The notes: generated by a model from the letters alone, not told the origin. A stretch of DNA of 64,000 nucleotides from JAVBLF01 sp031553675 (GCA_031553675.1 JAVBLF010000016.1:23701-87700); one strand, 5' to 3'; positions 24,322 through 34,102 are shown, counted from the first letter of the stretch. Program-made: numbers and translations.

Positions 24322-24524
24322 TCGCTGCAAATCGACGATTTGCATGGCGCGACCCGCCGCGAAACCGGATTCACAAACCGAAAATCCAGTTTCTTACTGC
24401 AAAAGTGAAATATCGCATTTTTTCCATAGCCCCCAGAATGACACAGAGGCGTTGAAAACCACTGAACGCGGCGTTTTCGCACAAGGGCTCCACTCGCAAA
24501 CGCGACAAGCTTTTGCAAGGGCCC
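24322..24524. other. Intergenic stretch upstream of the ftsA promoter
   Basis: No gene seen. It holds a GCAAATCG-like palindrome near 24326-24342 and an imperfect AAACCGGATT / AATCCAGTTT hairpin near 24360-24393 followed by a short T-rich tail, probably the terminator of the DUF2238 gene. Confidence 0.4.
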
Positions 24525-24553
24525 TTGGAATTTGGTCTCGTTTGTTGTATGAT
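24525..24553 (+). promoter_or_regulatory. ftsAZ promoter
   Basis: TTGGAA at 24525-24530, 17-base spacer, TATGAT at 24548-24553. A perfect CACTGT-G-ACAGTG palindrome at 24564-24576 covers the predicted start of transcription and could be an operator. Confidence 0.6.
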
Positions 24554-24647
24554 AAAGTGAGGTCACTGTGACAGTGTGAAATATTTATTGCTATATTGGC
24601 ATAGTTCATTCAAAGGGTGAAATCTGCGTCCCACTTGTGAGGTAAAC

Positions 24648-25826
24648 ATGGCGCTGGAAGCGATCTTGGATATCGGAAGCTCGAAAGTGGTTTGCCTCAT
24701 CGCCGGCCACGGCCAGGAAAACCGCCTGGAAGTCCATGGCATGGGCTACAGCGAGTACAAGGGTCTTCGTCGCGGCGCCTTTTTGGATCCGCGTTCTTTG
24801 CGTGAGGCGATCATGACCACGCTCGATCAGGCCCAAACCGAGGCGCGGCGCGGCATCCGGCAGATCTCGATCGGCGTCCCGGGGCCCTATGTCATGACGC
24901 AGTGCCGCAAAGCCGAGATCTTTTTCGAAGCGCCCCAGGAAGTCACCGGCGAGGACGTGGACGCGCTGATCGCCTACTCGCTCGAAAATGACGACTTTCC
25001 CGGTTACACCCGCCTGCATAGCGTACCGGTCAGCTTTAAACTCGACGGCGTCAGTTCGGCTTACCTCCCGAACAACGCCAAAGCCCGCGTGCTCGAGGGC
25101 CTTTTCGCCCACTCTTTTCTACGAGAGGAATTTAAAGAGATCCTTGCGGGAATACTGGAAGAGGCGGAGATCGACATCGATTGCTTTGTCGACAGCTTTT
25201 TCGCCGAGAGCCTCCTGATCGTCCCCGCCGCCCGCAAACGCGACGACAGCATCGTCGTCGATATGGGTTACTACCACACGGACGTCGGCATCCTCCGAAA
25301 CAGCGCCCTGATCTACCACAAAACACTCCCCGTCGGCGGCGCCCACTTCGCCAGCGACATCAGCCAGGTCATCGGCGTGTCGTTGGACGACGCCGAGGCG
25401 ATCAAACGCCGCCATGTGTTCGGCCTCGATTACACCCACCGCAGCGACAATTACCGCATGGAGGCCGGCGGCAGCGAGTCCTACGACTACGAGATCATCC
25501 AGAACATACTCGAAGCACGCGCTGACGAGATCATCGACTTGATCATCGCCGAGCTCCAGCAAGCCCCGGTCGATATCTCGGACGACACGCCTCTCATCCT
25601 CTGTGGCGGCGGAATCGCCATGATGCGCGGCGGACGCGAATTCGTCCAGAGCAAGCTCGGCCTCACCGTCTCGACCGAAATGCCGCCCATGCCGCGGCGC
25701 AACAGTGCCAACACAACGAGTGCATACGGTGTGATGGTCTACCAGCTCGATCGCAACCTGCCCGCGCGAGGGGACTGGAAAGACAGCCCCTTCATGCAGT
25801 CGGTGCTTCGCTTTTTTACCAAATAA
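24648..25826 (+). CDS. ftsA: Cell division protein FtsA
   Basis: 392 residues of the actin-like FtsA family. The ILDIGSSKVVCLIAG phosphate loop opens the protein, an SHS2 insert covers about 80-160, VVDMGYYHTDVGIL is phosphate 2 and LCGGGIAMMRG the adenosine motif. The last residues (MQSVLRFFTK) form a short amphipathic helix that would bind the membrane. FtsA anchors FtsZ at the septum. The nucleotide and C-terminal parts are less canonical than in E. coli, as is common in Clostridia. Directly upstream of ftsZ. Confidence 0.93.
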   Translation: MALEAILDIGSSKVVCLIAGHGQENRLEVHGMGYSEYKGLRRGAFLDPRSLREAIMTTLDQAQTEARRGIRQISIGVPGPYVMTQCRKAEIFFEAPQEVTGEDVDALIAYSLENDDFPGYTRLHSVPVSFKLDGVSSAYLPNNAKARVLEGLFAHSFLREEFKEILAGILEEAEIDIDCFVDSFFAESLLIVPAARKRDDSIVVDMGYYHTDVGILRNSALIYHKTLPVGGAHFASDISQVIGVSLDDAEAIKRRHVFGLDYTHRSDNYRMEAGGSESYDYEIIQNILEARADEIIDLIIAELQQAPVDISDDTPLILCGGGIAMMRGGREFVQSKLGLTVSTEMPPMPRRNSANTTSAYGVMVYQLDRNLPARGDWKDSPFMQSVLRFFTK

Positions 25827-25897
25827 CGCTACATGGGACAAGCCGGGCGCCCACCCGGACAGTCGTTCACTTCAGAAAAATAGGGGGATTTCTTCAA

Positions 25898-27058
25898 ATG
25901 TTGGAATTTGAACTTTCGGTCGGCGAATTCGCACAGATCAAGGTCGTGGGGGTCGGTGGCGCGGGCAACAACGCCGTCAACCGAATGATCCAGTACGGTC
26001 TGGGCGGCGTGGAATTTCTTTCCGTCAACACCGACAAACAAGCGCTCTACCTGTCACGCGCCAACCAAAAGATTCAAATCGGCGAAAAAGTGACGAAGGG
26101 ACTCGGCGCGGGTGCCGTCCCCGACATCGGCATGAAGGCCGCCGAAGAAAGCCGCGACGAGATCGCCAGCGCCCTGCGCGGATCCGACCTCGTTTTCATC
26201 ACGGCCGGCATGGGCGGCGGCACCGGCACTGGCGCCGCACCCGTCATCGCCGAGATCGCCATGGACATGGAAATCCTCACGATCGCCGTCGTCACAAAGC
26301 CCTTTAACTTCGAGGGCCGAACCCGCATGAAGAACGCCGAGCACGGACTCGACCAGCTGCACGAGCGCGTCGATACGCTCGTCGTCATCCCCAACGAACG
26401 GCTGATCTCGATCGTCGGGCGTGCCGCTCTCGTCGATGCGTTCAAAGTCGCCGACGACGTGCTCCGCCAAGGCGTCCAGGGCATTTCCGACCTGATCTCC
26501 AAACCCAGCCTGATCAACCTCGACTTTGCCGACCTCAGCACGATCATGCGCAAGTCCGGTCTGGCCCACATGGGCATCGGTTATGCCGACGGCGACAAGC
26601 GCGTGCTCGAAGCGGCCCGCCAAGCCATCGAAAGCCCCCTGCTCGAAACTTCGATCGACGGCGCGCGCGGCGTTTTGATCAACGTCACCGGTGGACCCGA
26701 TGTCGGCCTGACCGAGATCACCGAAGCCGGCGAGCTCATCCAGGAAGCCGCCGACCCCGAAGCCAACATCATTTTCGGCGCCGACATCAACGACGAAATG
26801 GCCGATGGTGTTCGCGTCACCGTCATCGCGACCGGCTTTGACACCATCAAAGACGAAAAGGCCAGCGCCGCCGACAAAGCGCCCAAAGGCGGCGGCTTGA
26901 CCATGGGCAACAAGCCGAACAACCCCACCCAAAGCACCCCGTCCAACCGCTTTGGCCGCGGCGTGCAGCAGGTTTCTCCGCGCGGCGTCCGCGACGGCAA
27001 CGACGAGATCGACGTCCCCACCTTCCTGCGCGGCAGCTTGCGGAAGGACAACGATTAA
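25898..27058 (+). CDS. ftsZ: Cell division GTPase FtsZ
   Basis: 386 residues. Tubulin signature GGGTGTG within ITAGMGGGTGTGAAP, GVGGAGNNAVNRM at the N-terminus, T7 loop NLDFADLSTIM. The linker is about 50 residues and the conserved C-terminal peptide DVPTFLRG, which binds FtsA and other septal proteins, is intact. Polymerises into the Z-ring. Preceded by a GGGGG ribosome site at about ten bases; terminator follows 35 bases after the stop. Confidence 0.98.
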   Translation: MLEFELSVGEFAQIKVVGVGGAGNNAVNRMIQYGLGGVEFLSVNTDKQALYLSRANQKIQIGEKVTKGLGAGAVPDIGMKAAEESRDEIASALRGSDLVFITAGMGGGTGTGAAPVIAEIAMDMEILTIAVVTKPFNFEGRTRMKNAEHGLDQLHERVDTLVVIPNERLISIVGRAALVDAFKVADDVLRQGVQGISDLISKPSLINLDFADLSTIMRKSGLAHMGIGYADGDKRVLEAARQAIESPLLETSIDGARGVLINVTGGPDVGLTEITEAGELIQEAADPEANIIFGADINDEMADGVRVTVIATGFDTIKDEKASAADKAPKGGGLTMGNKPNNPTQSTPSNRFGRGVQQVSPRGVRDGNDEIDVPTFLRGSLRKDND

Positions 27059-27092
27059 GCGGCAAGACTGACCGCTTGGTACACAGCCAAAC

Positions 27093-27127
27093 AAAACCCC
27101 TCGCGAGCGATCGCAAGGGGTTTTTTG
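27093..27127. terminator. Terminator after ftsZ, possibly bidirectional
   Basis: AAAACCCCT / AAGGGGTTTT stem with a T-run on + and an A-run upstream that gives T on the minus strand, between convergent genes. Confidence 0.85.
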
Positions 27128-27153
27128 TGTGCGGTAGTGTGTTCCGGTCGGGA

Positions 27154-28341
27154 TTACTTTTTCCAACTGCCTTCGATGTCGCTCCAATGCGCGTCCGCAT
27201 GCCGAAGCAGTGTCTCCGCCTCCCGCATGGACATTTCGGGAAAGTGGAGGAAAAGGCTGTGAGAACCGTAGCGCTCGACGATGCGATCGACGTTGCGAAT
27301 CCAGTCTTCGAGGCCGCCGCTGTACACCTTGACCCAGAGCGACTTTCCGGCGGCGCGCGCCTTGTCGTAGATGACGTACCAGTCCTCCAAGGTGCCGTCT
27401 GGACCGAAATCGCCGCTCGTAAACTGGAGCGCGTCGATCTCCTCGATCTCCATCAGGGCGTCCATGTGGCGAATGCAGTCCGCGCCGTCGAGGTGGTAGA
27501 GCACCGTGTCGAGCTTTTGCGCCTGCTTCCGCAGCGATCCCTGCACGAAATCCCGAAAGCTCTGTGGCGAGAGCATCGCGGAGAAGTCGCACTGCAATTT
27601 GGCGATGCGGCCCGGCCCCCAGATCTGGAAGACGGTGTAGCAGGAGCCGCCGTCCGACTCGTTTTTGATCTGCTCGAAGAAGCGGTCGTAGTATGCAAAA
27701 TAGAGGTCATCGACCTGGGCAATGCGGCGTTTGATCCCATCTTCGTCGTCGACGAGGTCATAGATGATCTCCTGTGAGCCGCGCAACGAGGCCAATACAT
27801 CGAGGTTCTCCATGATGTCGGGCATGCCGATGTAGAAGTCTTCGCCCGCCAGCGATCGAATGCCCGAAACCGTTTGCAGATGCCGTTTCCACCATGCGTT
27901 TTCCGGATCGTAGGCTAACGCGGGATGGGTGTCCCAGTCCTCGACGCAGTGCTCGAACCAGACAGTATCGTCCCGAAAACGGATCTCCGATCCCAGATAG
28001 CCCGCCATCGAGCCGGGGCCAAAGTCGGCGTTGATGTTCGGAAAGCTCTCGGCGAGAAAGCTGTGATTGCCGCAAAAATGCCGGTAACGCGCCACCATTT
28101 TCTCCGGATCCTGGTACTTTTCAAACATATCCGCGTACATCAATTCGTCCGGCAGCAGGTAGTCGATGCCTTGACAAAAGTGCTCGCAGCCCTTTTTGCC
28201 ATCGGCCTTCGCGCGCTGCCAGGCGTCTTCCGTGTCGGCGTTTCGCGCGATCACGCACATCAGCGGCCGGCCGGAATTGTTGTGCTTCCAGTAATTCGTC
28301 AATTTCTGTCGGGCGGCTTGCCAATCGTTCTTGTATTTCAT
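27154..28341 (-). CDS. URO-D-like TIM-barrel protein of the sugar cluster
   Basis: 395 residues. The segment LYHLDGADCIRHMDALMEI and the following ALQFTSGDFGPD, KSLWVKVYSG and ERYGSHSLFLHFPE resemble the uroporphyrinogen-decarboxylase superfamily, which includes corrinoid methyltransferases (MtaA, CmuA) but also many uncharacterised proteins beside glycosidase genes. The canonical heme-biosynthesis motifs are absent, so UroD activity is unlikely. It is the last gene of the minus-strand sugar module, 19 bases after the GH31 gene. Function unknown. Confidence 0.5.
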   Translation of the reverse strand: MKYKNDWQAARQKLTNYWKHNNSGRPLMCVIARNADTEDAWQRAKADGKKGCEHFCQGIDYLLPDELMYADMFEKYQDPEKMVARYRHFCGNHSFLAESFPNINADFGPGSMAGYLGSEIRFRDDTVWFEHCVEDWDTHPALAYDPENAWWKRHLQTVSGIRSLAGEDFYIGMPDIMENLDVLASLRGSQEIIYDLVDDEDGIKRRIAQVDDLYFAYYDRFFEQIKNESDGGSCYTVFQIWGPGRIAKLQCDFSAMLSPQSFRDFVQGSLRKQAQKLDTVLYHLDGADCIRHMDALMEIEEIDALQFTSGDFGPDGTLEDWYVIYDKARAAGKSLWVKVYSGGLEDWIRNVDRIVERYGSHSLFLHFPEMSMREAETLLRHADAHWSDIEGSWKK

Positions 28342-28360
28342 CTGTCTTTTCCTTTCTCGA

Positions 28361-30712
28361 TCAGGCGAAGCGAAGATCGCATCGCGTGCCGTCGAAATGG
28401 CACAGCTGCGTCGCGCCGTCGCATGAGACGCGCAGTTCCATGGGATCTTTTCGCCACTTCGAGATTTCTTCGATCGTCAGGGTGCGCGCGCCGTCGTCCC
28501 AAGTCAGCTTGAGTGTTTCGAAATCGCCGTCTTCATACGCGTAACTCACCCCGTCGTCGTCGTAGAACAGGAAGGTCGCGTCTGCGCCGGGGTAGATCGC
28601 GATGTCGAACGCATCGCGGTTTTCCAGGGCGTGTGACACCGGCCGCTGCAAGGGGAGGATGCTCCCAGCCCTGACGAAGACGGGAATCGTCGCAATGTCG
28701 GCTTTGGCGCGCAGCCACTGCCCGCCGCGATGGAGGGCGCCTGTCGCAAAGTCGTACCAATCCGCACCGGCGGGAAGGTAGCAGGCACGTTCCTTGGGGG
28801 CGTCGATCGCCGCGCCGTTCTTGTCGTAGTACATCGCTTCCACGACGGGACAGACGAGCATCGAATCGCCCAGCAGGAATTGATCCGCGATCGCCCTCGT
28901 TTGGCGATCGTCCGGAAAGGCAGCCCAAAGGCTCTGGATCATGCTGTCGTCGTCGTGTGCGGCGCGGGCCGCGAGGGAGTAGATGTAGGGGAGCATGCGG
29001 TAACGTTGCCGGATGGCGCTTTCGATGGCGTCAAAACAAGCGTCACCGCGATCGCCAAAGTGCCAGATTTCGCGCGGGGTATCGGTGCCGTGCGATCGGA
29101 AAAGCGGCAGGTAAGCGCCGAATTGCAGCCAGCGCGTGTAAAGTTCGCGGTAGCCTGGGTGGGCGACGCCGTCGTCGTAATCGCCGTTCCAAAACCAGAC
29201 GGGATTGGCGTCTGGGTTGCCGCACCATTTCCTCCAGCAGGCGGTGCCGCCAGTGAAAAACGCGCCAATGTCCACCGTCCAGAAGGGAATCCCGCACATG
29301 GACATGTTGAGCGCCTTGGCGATTTCGCCGCGCAACTCGCTCCAGGTCGCGGACGTGTCGCCCGCCCAGAGTACCGTGCCGTACTGCTGGATGCCCGGGT
29401 AGCCCGAACGCGTGAGGTTGAGTACGCGCTTCGAAGCGCCCGTCTTGCGCTGGTTTTCGTAGATGCCTTGGGCGTGTGCGAGGGCGTACGCGTTGGTGCG
29501 CGCGGGATCGAGGTACTTCTTGTGTTCGCCGCCGACGATCTCGTAGCGGGTGTTTTCGGGCAAAAGCACAGGGCCGCACCAATCGGGCGACGTAAAGGGC
29601 TCTGTCGAGTCGCACCACCAGGAATCGTAGCCGCCCGCAAAGAGCTCTGCGTTCGCCTGCTTCCAGTAGATCGCGCGAGCGCGTTCGTCGAAAGCGTCGT
29701 AGGTCGAGTAATCGTTGAGCATGCAGCCGGCACGCGCGAGTTCCTCGTGATCTGGACAGCCTTCGGCCATGTTGGGCCAGATCGACACCATGCTGTGAAT
29801 ATGCAGCTCGTGGAGCGCAGCATTCATGGAGGTGAGGTCGGGGAAACGCGCCTTGTCGACGGTTTTTTGCCCCCACTGTGCGCCCTCCCAGGTCTTCCAG
29901 TCCTGGACGACGCAATCGATCGGGATGCCCAGTTCCCGGTAGCGGCGGGCGACGGCAAGCATTTCGTCTTGGGTGTCGTAGCGCTCCTTGGATTGGATGT
30001 AGCCGAACGCCCATTTCGGGATCAAAGCCGCCTTGCCTGTCAAGGCGCGGAAGCCCGCGACGATCGCGCGCGGATCGCCTTCGATGAGGTAGAGGTCGAT
30101 CTGATCGACCGTGTCGAGTGTCACGACGCAGGGCTTTTTCGTGTCGTCGAATGCCATGAGCGACGCGCAGTCGATGAGCAAGCCATAGCCCTGATCGGAC
30201 ACGAGACAGGGCATGGGAATGCGCATGTTGTGTTGGTAAAGGTAGACGAGCTCGCCGCGGTGGTTGAAGGAACCCTTTTCGTCCTGCCCGAGTCCGAAGA
30301 TGCACTCCTCGTCGCGAAACGCCAGTTCCAGCTTGCCTCGGTAGGCGCGCCGATCGACGGTGGGAAGAAGGTTCTTGATGGCAGTGCGCTCGCCGTCGAC
30401 GGTCTTCAGCACTTCGATTTCGGGTTTCTCTCCATCGACGACGTAGCGGACGACATCGATGGCTTCGAGGGCGCAGGCGGCGACGTCGAGGAGGGCGCGA
30501 TCGCCGTGCATGACGACGAAACCCGCGCCGCGCGCTTCCACGCGGAAAACGCCCAGATCGTCCGTTTCGCTGGACAGAGCCTCGCGCTTGACGAGGATCG
30601 GTTCCGCCGCCGCGTTTTGTGCGGGCCAGACGCGGGCATGCAGGATATTGTCGCGGACGCGCGTGAACGCGTATTGCAGTCCGCCATACGACCATTTTGT
30701 CGCATTTTCCAT
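28361..30712 (-). CDS. GH31 family alpha-glycosidase
   Basis: 783 residues with no signal peptide, so cytoplasmic. N-terminal beta-sandwich, then a GH31 barrel with WAFGYIQSKERYDTQDEM. The nucleophile Asp368 lies in WWCDSTEPF and the acid/base Asp452 in WAGDTSATW. C-terminal beta domains include FYDDDG. The WWCDSTEP form is seen in YicI-like alpha-xylosidases and related alpha-glucosidases, so the linkage is not fixed. Start ATG30712 follows GGAGG at 11 bases; a longer frame would run into the permease gene. It would hydrolyse sugar imported by the adjacent ABC system. Confidence 0.9.
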   Translation of the reverse strand: MENATKWSYGGLQYAFTRVRDNILHARVWPAQNAAAEPILVKREALSSETDDLGVFRVEARGAGFVVMHGDRALLDVAACALEAIDVVRYVVDGEKPEIEVLKTVDGERTAIKNLLPTVDRRAYRGKLELAFRDEECIFGLGQDEKGSFNHRGELVYLYQHNMRIPMPCLVSDQGYGLLIDCASLMAFDDTKKPCVVTLDTVDQIDLYLIEGDPRAIVAGFRALTGKAALIPKWAFGYIQSKERYDTQDEMLAVARRYRELGIPIDCVVQDWKTWEGAQWGQKTVDKARFPDLTSMNAALHELHIHSMVSIWPNMAEGCPDHEELARAGCMLNDYSTYDAFDERARAIYWKQANAELFAGGYDSWWCDSTEPFTSPDWCGPVLLPENTRYEIVGGEHKKYLDPARTNAYALAHAQGIYENQRKTGASKRVLNLTRSGYPGIQQYGTVLWAGDTSATWSELRGEIAKALNMSMCGIPFWTVDIGAFFTGGTACWRKWCGNPDANPVWFWNGDYDDGVAHPGYRELYTRWLQFGAYLPLFRSHGTDTPREIWHFGDRGDACFDAIESAIRQRYRMLPYIYSLAARAAHDDDSMIQSLWAAFPDDRQTRAIADQFLLGDSMLVCPVVEAMYYDKNGAAIDAPKERACYLPAGADWYDFATGALHRGGQWLRAKADIATIPVFVRAGSILPLQRPVSHALENRDAFDIAIYPGADATFLFYDDDGVSYAYEDGDFETLKLTWDDGARTLTIEEISKWRKDPMELRVSCDGATQLCHFDGTRCDLRFA

Positions 30713-30741
30713 TTGCGATTCAGCCTCCATCGATTGTTTGC

Positions 30742-31566
30742 TCAACCCTTGACCGCGCCAGCCGTCTGTCCGCCGACGATGTGCTTCTGACAGACGAGGT
30801 ACATCACGATCACGGGCAGGCTGGTCAGCAGCACGTCGGCGCAAATGAGGTTCCATTGTTTGCTGAACTGCCCGAAGAAGTTGTAGACCGCCAGTGTCAT
30901 CGGCCACTTCGTCGTCGAGTTCAGGAAGTAGAGGGGCATGATGAATTCGTTCCACATGTTCAAAAAGCAAAGCACGCTGGCCGTCACGAGTACCGGCTTC
31001 ATCAGCGGCAGGATGATCGAAAAGAAGAGGCGGATTGGCCCGCATCCGTCGATGACGGCAGCCTCGTCGAGTTCAAGTGGCAGCCGAGACACAAAGCCGT
31101 AAATCAGAAAGACCATGAAGGGCATCTGCACGGCAGTGTAGAGGAAGATGATGCCGTAGCGCGTGTCGTTGAGATGGAGCATCTGCATGACCTTCATCAG
31201 CGACACGTAGTTGATCGGCATCACGATGCCCAGAACGAGGAAAAGGTAAAGCGCTTTGCTTCCCTTGCTTTTGCGGCGGGAAAACATGTATGCGGCCATC
31301 GAAGCGAAGAGCACCGTCACGATTGTGCCTAGGCCGGAATAGAGCAGACTGTTGAGAAAGCCCGTCACGAGCTTGCCCTTTTCGATGACGGTCTGAAAAT
31401 TCGAGAAGTCCCACTGCTGGGGCAGCGCAAACGACAAGGCGCGGGCGTCGGCACCGCTTTTCAGGGACGTGACGACGATCAGCGCGAGGGGAATGAGCAT
31501 GACGAGCGTCAAAATCCATGCGACGGAATTTTTGAATACGCCCATGGCGGTGATTTTCGTTTTCAT
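30742..31566 (-). CDS. Sugar ABC transporter permease, MalG type
   Basis: 274 residues with six transmembrane helices. The EAA loop DEAAVIDGCGPIRLFF, which contacts the ATPase, is present. It is the second permease of a heterodimeric carbohydrate uptake-1 (CUT1) importer and overlaps the stop of the first permease gene by four bases (ATGA). No ATPase gene is in the cluster, as is usual where a shared MsmX-like ATPase serves many importers. Confidence 0.92.
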   Translation of the reverse strand: MKTKITAMGVFKNSVAWILTLVMLIPLALIVVTSLKSGADARALSFALPQQWDFSNFQTVIEKGKLVTGFLNSLLYSGLGTIVTVLFASMAAYMFSRRKSKGSKALYLFLVLGIVMPINYVSLMKVMQMLHLNDTRYGIIFLYTAVQMPFMVFLIYGFVSRLPLELDEAAVIDGCGPIRLFFSIILPLMKPVLVTASVLCFLNMWNEFIMPLYFLNSTTKWPMTLAVYNFFGQFSKQWNLICADVLLTSLPVIVMYLVCQKHIVGGQTAGAVKG

Positions 31567-32438
31567 TCCTGCACCTCTTCCTTCGTCAAGATTCGAATCA
31601 TAAAGACACCGAGCACGCACATCAGCGCGAACATCACCGAGCTGAGCGCCGTTCCGACGCCGAAGCGTCCCAAGGAAAACTCTTTGAACACCGCCGTGTA
31701 CATGACTTCGGTCGCGCGGCCCGGCCCGCCGTTCGTCAGCGCGAACACGATGTCGAAGACCTTGAGGCCGTAGAGCACGTTCAGCACGATGGTGACGGCG
31801 AGGGTCGGCCGCAGAAGCGGCAGTGTGATGAAGCGGAATTGGTGCCAGGCGTTGGCGCCGTCGATCGAGGCCGCTTCGTAGTAGGTCGGCGAGATCGAGA
31901 GGATGCCGACGATCAGGATCGTCATGATGTAGCCCATGCCGCGCCAGATATCGACGCCGATGACCGACCACATCGCGATCCCGGGATCGGTCAGCCACTT
32001 TTTCGCCAGGGCATCGAGGCCGATGGCGCGCAGTGTTTCGTTCAGAAAGCCCTTGCTGGGGTTGAGGATCGATGTGAACACCAGGCTGACGATCAGGACC
32101 GAGAGCACCGATGGCATATACATGATCGAGCGGTGGAAGTTGAGTGCGCGGACACCTTTGCTGAGCAGCAGTGCCAGTGCCAGCGCCAGGCCCGTCTTAC
32201 CGATCGTCGTTACGGCAGTAAACCATAGTGTGTTGCCGACGTATTTGAGGTATTCGCGATCGGGCGAAAAGATCTCTTTGAAGTTATCGAAGCCGATGAA
32301 ATGCAATGCCTCGCTGTAGGACGACCAATCGGTAAACGCGTAACCGATGCCGATGATCGACGGCAAGACGAAAAGCACACAGTAGAACAGGAGGGCCCCC
32401 GCGGCCAGATACCAGGGGTAGATCTTTCTCTTGTCCAT
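31563..32438 (-). CDS. Sugar ABC transporter permease, MalF type
   Basis: 291 residues with six transmembrane helices and the EAA loop EAASIDGANAWHQFRFITLP. Pairs with the downstream MalG-type permease. TNGGPGRATEVMYTAVF is a standard CUT1 stretch. ATG32438 is used; a longer frame lacks a ribosome site. It lies about 100 bases after the binding-protein gene, from which it is separated by a strong terminator-like hairpin. Confidence 0.92.
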   Translation of the reverse strand: MDKRKIYPWYLAAGALLFYCVLFVLPSIIGIGYAFTDWSSYSEALHFIGFDNFKEIFSPDREYLKYVGNTLWFTAVTTIGKTGLALALALLLSKGVRALNFHRSIMYMPSVLSVLIVSLVFTSILNPSKGFLNETLRAIGLDALAKKWLTDPGIAMWSVIGVDIWRGMGYIMTILIVGILSISPTYYEAASIDGANAWHQFRFITLPLLRPTLAVTIVLNVLYGLKVFDIVFALTNGGPGRATEVMYTAVFKEFSLGRFGVGTALSSVMFALMCVLGVFMIRILTKEEVQE

Positions 32439-32472
32439 GACAATTCTCCAATCGCTACGTACTCGACGAGGG

Positions 32473-32508
32473 AAAAAGGGCCGGCGCGTCGTCAGATCCG
32501 CGCCGGCC
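32473..32508 (-). terminator. Terminator-like hairpin between binding protein and permease genes
   Basis: Perfect ten-base-pair stem GGCCGGCGCG / CGCGCCGGCC followed on the minus strand by CCCTTTTTCCC. Probably gives partial termination so that more binding protein than permease is made. Confidence 0.7.
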
Positions 32509-32541
32509 AACATGGGTGCGTATTGCGACCGGCCCGTCGTC

Positions 32542-33939
32542 TTACTGCCAGTTGCTGTCTCCGGCGGCGGCGGCTTGGTCGGCGCGTCTTTGGTCGATCG
32601 ACGCGAGTACTTGATCCGGCGTCATGTCGCCGACGAGCATCGCGGAAATGTCGGTGCCGATCTCCATCCACTGCGGATTGAGGTAGATGACCGCATTCTG
32701 GTAGACGGTGGACTTGCCATCCTTGAAGGACTCGACAGCGGCGCTCACTTCGGCCGAATGGGTCGATTTCAGGTCGGCAAAGGGCAGGCTGTTGAAGGAG
32801 GATTCGTTGTCGATCATGAACTGGAGGTTTTCCGGCCGCGCCAGGAAGTCGATGTACTGCTTGGCGAGGTCGATGTTTTTGCTGCCGGAGTAGACGAACT
32901 TGCTCGGGCCGCAGGGGGTTTCTGCGATGATCTGGTTGTCGAGGTAGGGGGCGGGGAAGACGCCGAAGTCGGCTTCGGTCAGGCTCGAATCGACGGCGAG
33001 GATGTCGCCGATGCGGCCCATCATGTTGACCGTCATGCCGTACTTGCCGGAAGCCATTTCCGCAGCGAGGTCGGCGTATTCGTTCGACATGTAGTATTCG
33101 CCCCAATATCCGGCGGCCACGACTTCCTGCATCTGGGTGAGCATGGTCTTGAAGACTTCGTTTTGCGCAAAGGTCGTCTTGTTGCTGTTGAGCGAATCGA
33201 CGAGGCCGGGCACAGCTTTGTCATAAGCCGAGGCGACGTCGAAGAAGTTGAGCTGGTGGTGCCAGCCGTCCGCTACGCACTCGAAGACAGGCGTGATGCC
33301 GTTGTCGAGCAGGGTCTGGCAGACTGTCTTGAACTCGGCATAGGTCTTGGGGGGCGTCAGGTTGTATTGCGCGAAGAGCTTTTTGTTGTAGATGTAGGCG
33401 TAGCTGTCGGACTGATCCCAGATCGTGATGCCGTACACCTTGCCGTTCGACGAAACCTGCTCTTTGACGGCCGGCTCAAAGCGGCTGACCCAGGGCTGGT
33501 CGCTCAGGTCGACGGCGTTTTTCTCGATCTTGAGCAGCGACACGATGTCGAACTTGCCCGACTGGTGCATGAAGATGTCCGCACACTCGCCGGAGTTGAG
33601 CTTGGTCGTCAACAGGTTCGGGTATTGATCAGCAGGGATGATCTGGTAATCGACCGCGATGCCGGTTTCTTCGGTGAACTTCTTGGCGAGCTCCATTTCC
33701 GGGTCCTTGACCCAGTCGACACTGGCCATGACGGTGAGTGTTTGTCCGGCGCCAGCGGGCGCTTTCTCTTCGGCAGGCGCTTCTTCGGACGCCTCGGGGG
33801 CTTCGGCTTCTTCGCCGGCCGTCGCCGCTTCTGCGGTCGCGGTGGGGTCCTCGGCGGCAGGCGCTCCACTGGAGCATCCTGCAAACAACGAAGTTGCCAT
33901 GGCCATCGTGAGCATGAGCGCAACTATGGATCGTTTCAT
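32542..33939 (-). CDS. Sugar ABC transporter substrate-binding lipoprotein
   Basis: 465 residues. Signal peptide with lipobox LFAGC, an Ala/Glu/Pro-rich linker of about 45 residues, then a type 1 (MalE-like) solute-binding fold: VDWVKDPEMELAKKFTEETG, MHQSGKFD and WHHQLNFFD. First gene of the minus-strand sugar operon, facing a divergent YesM/YesN-type two-component system, the usual regulator of such operons. Ligand not readable; an alpha-linked oligosaccharide is suggested by the GH31 gene. Confidence 0.92.
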   Translation of the reverse strand: MKRSIVALMLTMAMATSLFAGCSSGAPAAEDPTATAEAATAGEEAEAPEASEEAPAEEKAPAGAGQTLTVMASVDWVKDPEMELAKKFTEETGIAVDYQIIPADQYPNLLTTKLNSGECADIFMHQSGKFDIVSLLKIEKNAVDLSDQPWVSRFEPAVKEQVSSNGKVYGITIWDQSDSYAYIYNKKLFAQYNLTPPKTYAEFKTVCQTLLDNGITPVFECVADGWHHQLNFFDVASAYDKAVPGLVDSLNSNKTTFAQNEVFKTMLTQMQEVVAAGYWGEYYMSNEYADLAAEMASGKYGMTVNMMGRIGDILAVDSSLTEADFGVFPAPYLDNQIIAETPCGPSKFVYSGSKNIDLAKQYIDFLARPENLQFMIDNESSFNSLPFADLKSTHSAEVSAAVESFKDGKSTVYQNAVIYLNPQWMEIGTDISAMLVGDMTPDQVLASIDQRRADQAAAAGDSNWQ

Positions 33940-34073
33940 CTGATTTCCTCCTGGATGTGTCGGATGGGATCGGGAAAAATGCGGCTCTTGGATTTGTTTG
34001 CTTTTGGGATGGAAGAGTGATTTGATTGTACCAATGGCGCGACGAGAACACTATGCACCAAACCAAACTCTTT

Positions 34074-34102
34074 TTGTACTTTTTTAACCACTTTGCTATA
34101 CT
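34074..34102 (+). promoter_or_regulatory. Promoter of the two-component system
   Basis: TTGTAC at 34074-34079, 17-base spacer, TATACT at 34097-34102. It excludes the upstream ATGs of the long frame as starts. A divergent TACAAT (minus, 34025-34030) may serve the binding-protein gene. Confidence 0.7.
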
